A DNA stretch of 64,000 nt from the NCBI RefSeq assembly GCF_901482695.1, contig NZ_LR590484.1:5084001-5148000 (forward strand). The letters are read 5' to 3'. The notes beneath the pieces were generated by a model that made no database searches, was not told the DNA's origin, and saw nothing but the letters and a program-made list of their open reading frames with translations. Positions 43,310-50,676 of this stretch are shown here, piece by piece (position 1 is the stretch's first letter; each line of letters opens with the position of its first letter). A program made the translations under genes and the position numbers. This stretch comes from Sphingobacterium thalpophilum (GTDB lineage Bacteria > Bacteroidota > Bacteroidia > Sphingobacteriales > Sphingobacteriaceae).

Positions 43310-43660
43310 CACGGGCCAATGAGATGCCAAAAGACATTAGTGGTTTCTTAAAAAGATACCGCAGGCAATATAGTGATTCTGATATGACAATGCAGTGGCT
43401 AATATCCAGTGCCTGCAAAAGAAATTGACAATTTGGCACATATCATAGGCATAAAATACCAGACAATGCGGATGTAAAATGATGAATATTAAGCAAAAAT
43501 TCAGAAAGTTCAATCCGGCTATAACCTTCTGGAGTAACTAGCATGGCGATGTCAACCTGTTGCGCATCGAGACCTGTAACCCGCACCGGCCAAGCTCCAT
43601 CAATAAGCGATCGCCCTTCAGGATTCACTCCAATCTCTAAACTACTCCCTCCCTGACATA
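43310..43660 (-). pseudogene. Decayed VOC-family (glyoxalase-like) gene
   Basis: The longest open part (43443-43628, 61 codons) reads RVTGLDAQQVDIAMLVTPEG then YSRIELSEF, which is the typical central strand order of vicinal-oxygen-chelate proteins. Upstream the frame continues only to SLEIG, then hits a stop just before the TetR stop codon, so the N-terminal ~25 residues are missing. Downstream the frame breaks, but at 43314-43380 another frame reads YCLRYLFKKPLMSFG, which resembles the usual VOC ending. The whole stretch fits a 130-residue VOC gene damaged by truncation and at least one frameshift. The C-terminal match is weak. Confidence 0.5.
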
Positions 43661-43671
43661 GCTAAGTATAC

Positions 43672-44313
43672 TTATTCCTGCGTCGATTTTTCTGCATACG
43701 CCCATGACAAAATGGTTTTCACTGCTTTACGGATTCTGTCGAGCCCCTCTGCATTGAGCTCAATTTCACAGAACGTGCTGTCTGTATTAATCGAATGCAG
43801 CACTAAATAGTAAATTCCGGCTGTCAAAATACTGCTTATCGCCCTTAGGTCAACGTCCCGACCTTCTAATTCCCGGTCAGCAAAAGCAAAAAATAATGCG
43901 CTCATCTTTTCACGTTCCCTTGTGATCTGAGACATAATTTCCGATTTTTCACTGATCTGCCATAGTACGGCCTTTTGCATTTCCTGATTTTCTAAAAAGC
44001 TGTCCATTTGATTCAACAACAAAGATTCGAGAAATCCTTTAGATCCAACTGTAGGTGCCGAACCAAAATACTCCACAGCACCCAAAGTCGCCGCCACCCA
44101 ATAATCTTTGCTTCGGATATAGGTTTCGACAAGGTTATCAACCGACCCAAAATAAAGTGAAATGAGCTTCCTGTCAACACCGGCAACCTTGGAAATATTG
44201 GCAATGGTCAGACCCGTATATCCTTTTTCTTTCAGAACTTCACCGACAGACAAAATCAATTTGTTCATGGTGCGTTCTTTGTCGTTCTTCTCTCCTTTAT
44301 AAGTTTTACGCAT
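43672..44313 (-). CDS. TetR/AcrR family transcriptional regulator
   Basis: A 213-residue TetR protein. The N-terminal helix-turn-helix reads LKEKGYTGLTIANISKVAGVDRKLISLYFGSVDNLVETYI, the standard TetR DNA-binding region. The C-terminal ligand domain is all-helical and unlike named subfamilies, so the ligand is unknown. ATG at 44313 gives the usual short basic arm before the DNA-binding domain. It is followed by the remains of a VOC gene and preceded on the same strand by the alpha-oxoamine synthase gene (85 bases away), its probable target or partner. Confidence 0.9.
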   Translation of the reverse strand: MRKTYKGEKNDKERTMNKLILSVGEVLKEKGYTGLTIANISKVAGVDRKLISLYFGSVDNLVETYIRSKDYWVAATLGAVEYFGSAPTVGSKGFLESLLLNQMDSFLENQEMQKAVLWQISEKSEIMSQITREREKMSALFFAFADRELEGRDVDLRAISSILTAGIYYLVLHSINTDSTFCEIELNAEGLDRIRKAVKTILSWAYAEKSTQE

Positions 44314-44398
44314 GTGTTTATTGCTTATAGACTGATCTGATTCCTAAGACGAAGGAATCAGACCAATATAATAAAATAATAAAGATTATATCATATGT

Positions 44399-45673
44399 TT
44401 AGCGAGACTTCTTCAAGCTCACTTTCTTACTTATATCCTCAAGCACATTCAAAACTTTATCCAAATGTTCCCTTGTATGTGTAGCCATCAGGCTTGTCCG
44501 TATACGGGCATCTTTTTTTGCAACTCCCGGATAGACAATACAATTTGCATATACCCCGCTCTGCAGCAGCATCCGCGACACTTGTGCAGTGCGGATTGGA
44601 TCTCCTATTTTAATAGGTATTATCGGCGAATCTGAGGTTCCGATATCTGCTCCCAACGACAAAAGCCCTGATTTAAAATACGCCACATTGTCAGCAAGCT
44701 GTTTTCGCCAATGAGGTTCCTCATCAATCAGATCTATCGCTTTCAGGAGACCAAAACTGGCTGGCGTAGAAGTCGAGGAAAACACTTGCTGTCGAGACTG
44801 ATAACGTAGATAATTAATGATTTCAGGTGTAGAAATGATAAAGCCGCCGATATGACCAAAGGCCTTGCTCAGGGTGCCCGCAATGATATCCACTTTATCC
44901 AGCAGATTATAGAGTTCAATGGCCCCACGCCCGTTTTCACCCACGACACCTATTCCATGAGCATCATCGACCATTAGATAGGCGCCATACTTGCGGGTCA
45001 ATTCATGTATTTCATCCATACGTGCGATATCGCCATTTTGGGAGTATACACCATCGATAATCACTAGCCGCGTTCTAAATTTATTACTAGCCTCTGCTAG
45101 AGCACGCTCCAAATGGATCATACTATTATGGGGAAACCGCTTAACATTCGTGTTCAGAAGCCCCTCATATACACTAGCATGTACTTCCATGTCCACAATA
45201 GCGCAGTCCTCCTGCTTCAATAAACTTAGGAGACTAGAGCTATTCGCTGTATAACCGGTCGTAAAAACGAGACTTGAACCTTCGGGGCGATTGAAAAACT
45301 TGCAGAGCTTTTGTTCCAGTGCAACGTGATACGCATGATGTCCTCCAATTAATGGTGATGCCCCCGCTCCGGTGCCATACTGCTCAATCCCCGCTATAGC
45401 TGCAGCCTTTACTTTCGGGTGTTGCGAAAAATTGAGATAATCGTTCGAGACCATACTGATGCACTCTGTGGGTTTAGAGAGAAATGGAGAACTAACAATG
45501 GTCGTCGGTCCGCAACCTTGCGTAACAAACCGAAAATTAAGATGCTCATTTTCCTTCATGTAGCCAATGTACTCATCGAAGTATCTGGCGGTATCCATCA
45601 TATCCAGATCAGCAATATTCTCAAATTCCTTGAAACTTGCTTTAGCGAAATCAATGTGCGATATCATGTTCAT
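44399..45673 (-). CDS. Alpha-oxoamine synthase (BioF/Kbl/SPT-like PLP enzyme)
   Basis: A 424-residue fold-type I PLP enzyme of the family that condenses an amino acid with an acyl-CoA (8-amino-7-oxononanoate synthase, 2-amino-3-ketobutyrate ligase, serine palmitoyltransferase, CqsA). The substrate-loop motif is NDYLNFSQHP, the PLP-stacking histidine is in MEVHAS, the Asp-His pair in VDDAHGIG, and the Schiff-base lysine in GTLSKAFGHIGG. An N-terminal extension of about 60 residues precedes the core. No other biotin or sphingolipid genes are next to it, so BioF is unlikely; a lipid or signal role is possible. A leader-like transcript unit lies upstream. Confidence 0.88.
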   Translation of the reverse strand: MNMISHIDFAKASFKEFENIADLDMMDTARYFDEYIGYMKENEHLNFRFVTQGCGPTTIVSSPFLSKPTECISMVSNDYLNFSQHPKVKAAAIAGIEQYGTGAGASPLIGGHHAYHVALEQKLCKFFNRPEGSSLVFTTGYTANSSSLLSLLKQEDCAIVDMEVHASVYEGLLNTNVKRFPHNSMIHLERALAEASNKFRTRLVIIDGVYSQNGDIARMDEIHELTRKYGAYLMVDDAHGIGVVGENGRGAIELYNLLDKVDIIAGTLSKAFGHIGGFIISTPEIINYLRYQSRQQVFSSTSTPASFGLLKAIDLIDEEPHWRKQLADNVAYFKSGLLSLGADIGTSDSPIIPIKIGDPIRTAQVSRMLLQSGVYANCIVYPGVAKKDARIRTSLMATHTREHLDKVLNVLEDISKKVSLKKSR

Positions 45674-45856
45674 AGATTAGTTTTTTAGGTATTAATAACA
45701 ATACCCTAAATATAACTCAAAAACACACAATTTATAAGCGTAATTGCTCTCCTACGGGAAAATTTTTACAAGATATTTACAAGACTAAGACGAAAGCCGG
45801 ACAAGTGATTAGATCCTTTTCATCAATTACAACAACATTTTTGAAATAGCATCCAA

Positions 45857-45896
45857 CAAAAAAAAACAGTGGATGGCCCCTACAGCCATCCCTGTT
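45857..45896 (-). terminator. Strong intrinsic terminator with no annotated gene upstream
   Basis: Stem AACAG-GGATGGC (45865-45869 and 45871-45877, one bulged base at 45870) pairs with GCCATCC-CTGTT (45885-45896) over a seven-base loop. On the minus strand it is followed by at least eight T residues (45858-45864 and beyond). Confidence 0.75.
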
Positions 45897-46014
45897 AATT
45901 TATACACCTATCTACCAGTATACTTATCATAATAACATCCGGCTACTTAACTAACGACCAAGTATCCACCTCATTCGGGTTGCGCATTTCAAACCAAACA
46001 AGTAAACGTCTAAT
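45858..46014 (-). ncRNA. Candidate small RNA or leader transcript (~155 nt)
   Basis: Bounded by a consensus promoter and an intrinsic terminator on the minus strand, with no other gene in between. It contains a 14-codon ORF. The 3' end is about 185 bases upstream of the alpha-oxoamine synthase ATG on the same strand, so it could be a separate sRNA or an attenuating leader of that gene. Ends are estimated from the promoter and terminator positions only. Confidence 0.5.
45943..45987 (-). CDS. 14-codon leader ORF (tentative)
   Basis: ATG at 45987, stop at 45943, encoding MRNPNEVDTWSLVK. It is less AT-rich than the flanking sequence and is placed between the promoter and the terminator like a leader peptide. 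No run of one amino acid is seen, so a classical attenuation control codon is not obvious (one Trp). Coding status is unproved. Confidence 0.3.
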   Translation of the reverse strand: MRNPNEVDTWSLVK

Positions 46015-46020
46015 GACACA

Positions 46021-46051
46021 CAAAGATATACAATTAAATTTTCCCTCCAAT
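46021..46051 (-). promoter_or_regulatory. Consensus promoter of the small transcript
   Basis: On the minus strand ATTG (46051-46048), a 19-base spacer and TATCTTTG (46028-46021) match the Bacteroidota promoter fully at -7. The predicted start is near 46014. Confidence 0.65.
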
Positions 46052-46653
46052 GTTAAAATTAAAAAAATATCAAAAATATGACCGTAATGAGCATCGGTAA
46101 GCTAACTTACTAATCTCCATAAAATTGCATTCTTTAGTTTAGTAGCGCGCTTTTTTTGTTACCAAAACAATAACCATACTTTATCAGCCCAGCAGCTGCA
46201 GACACATTTTCCTTAAACCAAGAAAATTCAAACAAACACCGCACTGTTTAAGAAATTAATTTTCCCTACCGAAGGAATATTATGATTTATTATTATAACC
46301 ACGGACAAATGACATGTCAAAATAACTTTTTGTTACGACCTTTGCTATATACTTTAACTTAGCAACAAAATTTAAATCTAAGCCACAAGGTCAAAAAAAA
46401 CAAAATGGCTACTAATCTGTTGATTTGCAGCCATTTATGATAGGTATACTGTAGGGTGTATTGTAATAATGCTGTAAATCTAAAAAAAATAAAGCAAAAG
46501 GTTTCTTTTTCGTTGAAAAAAAATATTTAAAACACAAAATACCCTTTATAAAAGCCGACTGTTCATAGACTCTCAACATCCTATATTGTAAGAATTTTTA
46601 GTAACTTCAATAAAATAATGGCATTAATCTCAATTTCAATAAACTGAGCAAAT

Positions 46654-47064
46654 ATGAAAGTTTACTCAACTAATTACTATAATACATTTATAGAAGTAGC
46701 TGACGACTGCGCAGCAACCAGAGGAACAATTCCTCCAGCTAAAGAAAAGAAAACAATTGCATGCCTTCAATATGAAATCCTCACAAAGTCTCCTTATAGC
46801 CTAACCTCTGACGACCTTCTATTTCAACTTTATGCAGATCGTAATGCGCTACCGGCCGAACGCTACGCAGAAGCCCGGACACTATTTTTTTCTAAAGGAC
46901 AGCCCTGCCTGCGTACTTCTCCACTGACTAAAAAATACGGTTTCGGAATCCATTGTAATAACGAAGGAAAGTTAGCACTCTATGGTGTGGAAACGGATGA
47001 GTACCGTTCCTTGGTGAAGAATAAAGATATAGTAAAAGTAAGAGCCACGCGATCTAACAAGTAA
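46654..47064 (+). CDS. DUF6157 family protein
   Basis: A 136-residue protein whose N-terminus MKVYSTNYYNTFIEVADDC is the hallmark of DUF6157, followed by RGTIPPAKEKKTIACLQYE and SKGQPCLRTSPLTKKYGFGIHCN. The family is soluble, cytoplasmic and of unknown function, and is common in Bacteroidota and Firmicutes. The ATG at 46654 is the only sensible start. A 12-bp inverted repeat overlaps its last codons and stop. It stands alone between the non-coding region and the convergent dedA gene. Confidence 0.85.
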   Translation: MKVYSTNYYNTFIEVADDCAATRGTIPPAKEKKTIACLQYEILTKSPYSLTSDDLLFQLYADRNALPAERYAEARTLFFSKGQPCLRTSPLTKKYGFGIHCNNEGKLALYGVETDEYRSLVKNKDIVKVRATRSNK

Positions 47065-47077
47065 GTTGTTAGATCGC
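47049..47077. repeat. Perfect 12-bp hairpin overlapping the DUF6157 stop codon
   Basis: Arms 47049-47060 and 47066-47077 are perfectly complementary with a five-base loop containing the TAA stop. No T-run follows, so it is a hairpin of uncertain use, possibly a terminator between convergent genes. Confidence 0.55.
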
Positions 47078-47137
47078 TATGATGCCACTCCCAATGCGTA
47101 TATATTGTAAAAGAATGGCCAATAAACCTGCTACTTG

Positions 47138-47788
47138 TTAATGCGCGATTTTCGTTTTATTTTTTCCCGTAAAGGCTTTCACAATCACGGGCGCCGTTGC
47201 TATGAGAACAATGGCAAGAATGACCAGTTCCAAGTTCTCCTGCACCCATGGATTCTCCCCCAACAAATAACCCAAGGTCACCAGGCTTCCCGCCCAGATA
47301 ATAGCGCCAAGTATATTATATAAAACAAATTTCCTGAATTCCATATCCACTATACCTGCGACTATAGGTGCAAACGTACGAACAACGGGTAGAAACCGGG
47401 CAAGGACAATGGCGCCACCGCCTCGTTTTTCATAAAATTCCTGGGCCTTCAGAATATAACTTTTTTTAAAAAACCAGCCATCTTCCATTCTCATGATTCT
47501 TCTTCCGAAAATCTTTCCACACCAATAACCAACAAAATTACCAAGAATCGCAGCGAGGGAAACCAAAAAGATCCAGTATAACAAGGTGGGCACCTGTTGC
47601 TCCGGCTCCAATGTCATATTCGAAACAATCATACCGGCAATAAATAGTATTGGATCCCCGGGAAGAAAAAAACCAATCAATATACCTGTTTCGGCAAAGA
47701 TAATAAACAATAAAAGATAAAGCCCCCCGTGAGAAACAATCCAGTCCGGATTGGAGAGGTTATTTAGAAGCTCAAAAAAAATATCCAT
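47138..47788 (-). CDS. DedA family membrane protein
   Basis: A 216-residue protein of the DedA/SNARE-associated family, polyprenyl-phosphate or phospholipid flippase-like transporters important for envelope maintenance and pH tolerance. Characteristic stretches are FAETGILIGFFLPGDPILFIAG, the NFVGYWCGKIFGRR turn and KRGGGAIVLARFLPVVRTFAPIVAG with the conserved arginines. About five membrane or re-entrant helices are predicted. Substrate is not known for this member. Single gene, convergent with DUF6157. Confidence 0.92.
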   Translation of the reverse strand: MDIFFELLNNLSNPDWIVSHGGLYLLLFIIFAETGILIGFFLPGDPILFIAGMIVSNMTLEPEQQVPTLLYWIFLVSLAAILGNFVGYWCGKIFGRRIMRMEDGWFFKKSYILKAQEFYEKRGGGAIVLARFLPVVRTFAPIVAGIVDMEFRKFVLYNILGAIIWAGSLVTLGYLLGENPWVQENLELVILAIVLIATAPVIVKAFTGKNKTKIAH

Positions 47789-48266
47789 TCAGTAAATCGA
47801 AAATAAAATCAAAAGAAAGTTAACCAGCCTATCTTCATGTTAAATATACACCTATAAATTTCGTATTTTTTTGATCGTATATATTTATCAGAGTCGATCT
47901 GTTTCTAAATACGTTGCACACAGATTTTTTATAGCCAAAGTGATCCAAAATTTGATGGCGCAAGATAGAAAATCAGTCGCAATTGGCACAATTTTTTCCG
48001 ACATATTTTTATTTGCAAAGTCAGTGGGCGTTCTGGCAGGTACTGCTTGATAGTCATAACTTGATACGTGCTGCTTAAGGTCCAGCCTGCTGTCTTTCTC
48101 TTTCCTACGGCATTTAGAACAAATGACGGCCAACAATTAAAGAGTTTATTGGAATAGACAAAAATAATTCAATTTATGTATACGCTCTAAGAACAATTTC
48201 CTAAATTTAGCAATCTAGATCAATAACAATTATATATGCTTTTTGACATTTTAAACCGTCAGATCC
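47789..48266. other. Intergenic region without confident gene
   Basis: The region separates dedA and the DinB gene. An 82-codon minus-strand frame (47888-48136) opens with a TTG and contains a CSKC pair near its start, but I see no homology, poor composition and no good promoter, so I do not call it. Otherwise AT-rich without recognisable structure. Confidence 0.4.
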
Positions 48267-48740
48267 ATGTCCGATCCACTTGTGCAACTCTGGTTATATA
48301 ACGACTGGGCAAACGGCTTGCTCATCGCTAAAATGAAGAAAGAGGCTGAACGGCTTCCGGCTAACTGTTTACGTCTGCTGAGCCATATCATGAACGCTCA
48401 GCTGATCTGGCTTTACCGGCTTAATTCACAGCCTTCACCTGTGGGTGTCTGGGATGAGCACAGCCTGGTGAAATGTGAACATTATCATCAATTGGCTTCA
48501 ACGGGTTTGGGCATTAAAATCAAAGAATATAATACTCGTGCTTCAGAGGTCGTTAGCTACCAGAATACCAAACATGAGCATTTCCAGAATCTGTACGGAG
48601 ACCTGTTGCTGCATGTTTTAAACCACGGCACCTATCACCGCGCGCAGATTGCAACAGAAATGAGAAATAATGGAATAGAACCGATCAACACGGATTATAT
48701 CAGTTTTGTACGAAACAGAGAACGTCCAAGACTAACTTAA
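48267..48740 (+). CDS. DinB family protein
   Basis: A four-helix-bundle DinB/YfiT protein of 157 residues. The three metal histidines are recognisable: HIMN early in the second helix (LLSHIMNAQLIW), and HVLNHGTYHRAQI near the end. The conserved DWANGLL and DYISFVR ends are as usual. Such proteins are thiol transferases or metal-dependent hydrolases of mostly unknown role. The gene sits 44 bases before the OsmC gene on the same strand and may share its message. Confidence 0.9.
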   Translation: MSDPLVQLWLYNDWANGLLIAKMKKEAERLPANCLRLLSHIMNAQLIWLYRLNSQPSPVGVWDEHSLVKCEHYHQLASTGLGIKIKEYNTRASEVVSYQNTKHEHFQNLYGDLLLHVLNHGTYHRAQIATEMRNNGIEPINTDYISFVRNRERPRLT

Positions 48741-48784
48741 CGGGACAGTCAATAAATAACATCACAATTGATTTTAATTAACAA

Positions 48785-49255
48785 ATGATATTTAAACATG
48801 TTTTCAGAGCCCGTCTCGACTGGTCCAAGGACAGCCCGCCACTATCCTCCTCCTCAGGCATTTATAGCAAAAACCACAGAATATCGATTCAGGACAAAGT
48901 AGATTTACACGTTTCTGCTGCCAAAGCCTTTAAAGGTGACCCTGCACTTTACAATCCGGAAGATCTTTTGCTTAGTAGTCTCGTTTCCTGCCATATGATG
49001 TCGTATCATTATGTTTGTTCGAAACACCATATTGAACTGGTATCCTATACCGATGAGGCTGAAGCTACCCTGGAAACCCATACGGACGGGAGTGGCCGTT
49101 TTATAAAAGTCACCTTAAATCCTCATGTTTGTGTAACCGATCCCAACAAAATTCAGTTGGCACTTGCTTTACATGCCGAAGCCAGCAAACTTTGTTTTAT
49201 TGCAAACTCCTGCAATTTTCCTATTATACACAATCCTACATGCACATCCATCTGA
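48785..49255 (+). CDS. OsmC family peroxiredoxin-like protein
   Basis: A 156-residue OsmC/Ohr-type protein. The two redox cysteines of the family are present: the first in SSLVSCHMMSYH (about residue 76) and the second in ANSCNFPI. LHVSAAKAFKGDPALYNPEDLL is the conserved N-terminal dimer region. It likely reduces organic hydroperoxides, though the OsmC-like YhfA branch has no proved substrate. No OhrR-type regulator adjoins it. A hairpin terminator follows within 30 bases of the stop. Confidence 0.9.
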   Translation: MIFKHVFRARLDWSKDSPPLSSSSGIYSKNHRISIQDKVDLHVSAAKAFKGDPALYNPEDLLLSSLVSCHMMSYHYVCSKHHIELVSYTDEAEATLETHTDGSGRFIKVTLNPHVCVTDPNKIQLALALHAEASKLCFIANSCNFPIIHNPTCTSI

Positions 49256-49280
49256 AGGTGCAGACATACGAGCGTATCGA

Positions 49281-49317
49281 CCGAAAATTAAGCTTGTAAA
49301 TTTTCGGCGGATTTTTT
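49281..49317 (+). terminator. Terminator after the OsmC gene
   Basis: A 9-bp perfect stem (49281-49289 with 49299-49307) and a T-run at 49312-49317 end the DinB-OsmC unit. Confidence 0.75.
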
Positions 49318-49341
49318 CGGGATTTGTCTTATTTTTAGGGC

Positions 49342-50577
49342 ATGATGGAAAATTCAAAAAAGAAAGCGGCTATTGGCTTTATATTTATCACCTTGCTCAT
49401 TGATATTACTGGATGGGGCATTATTATTCCCGTGGTCCCCAAACTCATCGAGGAATTGATCCATAGTGATGTCAGTGAAGCTGCTAAATATGGCGGCTGG
49501 CTCGGTTTTGCTTATGCGTTCACCCAGTTTATATTTTCACCCGTTGTAGGTAATTTGAGTGATAAGTATGGACGTCGGCCTATTATCCTGATTTCGCTCT
49601 TCGGTTTTGCCGTGGACTATATTTTTCTTGCATTGGCTCCTTCAATCGGCTGGTTGTTTTTGGGACGCGTTATCGCTGGACTGACAGGCGCGAGTTTTAC
49701 TACAGCAAGTGCCTACATAGCCGATATCTCAACCGACGAAGACCGCGCCAAAAACTTTGGGCTCATTGGAGCAGCTTTCGGACTCGGCTTCATCATAGGA
49801 CCAGTAATTGGCGGTCTATTGGGACATTACGGCGCACGAGTGCCTTTTTATGCCGCTGCGGGATTGTGTTTGCTGAACTTTCTTTATGGTTATTTCATCT
49901 TACCCGAAAGTTTGGATAAGAGCAAAAGACGAACATTCGACTGGAGACGAGCAAACCCAGTCGGATCATTCAAATTCCTCGGAAAGCATCCTGAAATATC
50001 GGGTTTGATCATTGCGTTGATTCTGATTTATATTGCTGGTCATGCGGTGCAGAGTAATTGGAACTTCTTTACCATGTATGAGTTCAATTGGAGCGAGCGG
50101 ATGGTCGGAATCTCTTTGGGCGTAATCGGTCTTCTGATTGGATTGGTTCAAGGGGTGCTGATTCGATGGACAACACCCAAGCTGGGGGAACAGAAGAGTA
50201 TCTATTATGGTTTGACCTTCTATGCGCTCGGACTCCTCTTATTTGCTTTTGCTAACCAAGGTTGGATGATGTTTGTATTTCTCATCCCTTACTGTCTGGG
50301 AGGCATCTGTGGTCCTGCGCTCCAATCTGTCATCACTAAAAATGTACCATCGAACGAACAGGGTGAGCTTCAGGGGGCATTAACCAGTCTAATGAGCGCG
50401 ACATCCATCATCGGCCCGCCGATGATGACGAACCTTTTTTATTATTTTACCCATGACAAGGCGCCTTTCAAATTTTCGGGAGCACCGTTCTTCCTTGCTT
50501 TTGTCTTAATGACACTGAGCGTAATCATCGTCTATTCAGCGTTTCAGCGGAAGGCGAAGCAGCAAATTGGGGGGTAA
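49342..50577 (+). CDS. TCR/Tet-type MFS efflux transporter
   Basis: A 411-residue major facilitator with 12 predicted helices. The first helix contains the Tet(A)-like signature DITGWGIIIPVVPKLIEEL. The cytoplasmic motif A reads GNLSDKYGRRPI (loop 2-3), and motif C-like glycines in helix 5 are FGLGFIIGPVIGG, the drug:proton antiporter pattern. It belongs to the TCR/Tet MFS group but chromosomal homologues in this phylum are not proved tetracycline exporters. Starts with MM at 49342 or 49345. A single gene before the sulfatase. Confidence 0.9.
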   Translation: MMENSKKKAAIGFIFITLLIDITGWGIIIPVVPKLIEELIHSDVSEAAKYGGWLGFAYAFTQFIFSPVVGNLSDKYGRRPIILISLFGFAVDYIFLALAPSIGWLFLGRVIAGLTGASFTTASAYIADISTDEDRAKNFGLIGAAFGLGFIIGPVIGGLLGHYGARVPFYAAAGLCLLNFLYGYFILPESLDKSKRRTFDWRRANPVGSFKFLGKHPEISGLIIALILIYIAGHAVQSNWNFFTMYEFNWSERMVGISLGVIGLLIGLVQGVLIRWTTPKLGEQKSIYYGLTFYALGLLLFAFANQGWMMFVFLIPYCLGGICGPALQSVITKNVPSNEQGELQGALTSLMSATSIIGPPMMTNLFYYFTHDKAPFKFSGAPFFLAFVLMTLSVIIVYSAFQRKAKQQIGG

Positions 50578-50676
50578 GCAGAAATGATTTAAAACGTCCT
50601 ATTGAATATCCTAACAGTCGACAACGGCTATATAGGTCTCAAACAATTAGGACGCATAACAGAACGAAACTACGTT

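Larger units (their letters stand above)
45674..46653. other. Large non-coding region with candidate small RNA / leader unit
   Basis: No ordinary gene is present in these 980 bases. It contains, on the minus strand, a promoter (46021-46051), a 14-codon ORF (45943-45987) and a strong terminator (45857-45896). On the plus strand there is a weaker promoter and a small ORF around 46329-46440. The rest is AT-rich. Confidence 0.6.

Noticed and set aside
47888..48136. 82-codon minus-strand frame between dedA and the DinB gene, with a CSKC pair
   Set aside because: It starts at TTG, has no family resemblance, no clear -33 partner for a possible -7 box upstream, and unremarkable composition. Kept out for lack of support, not disproved.
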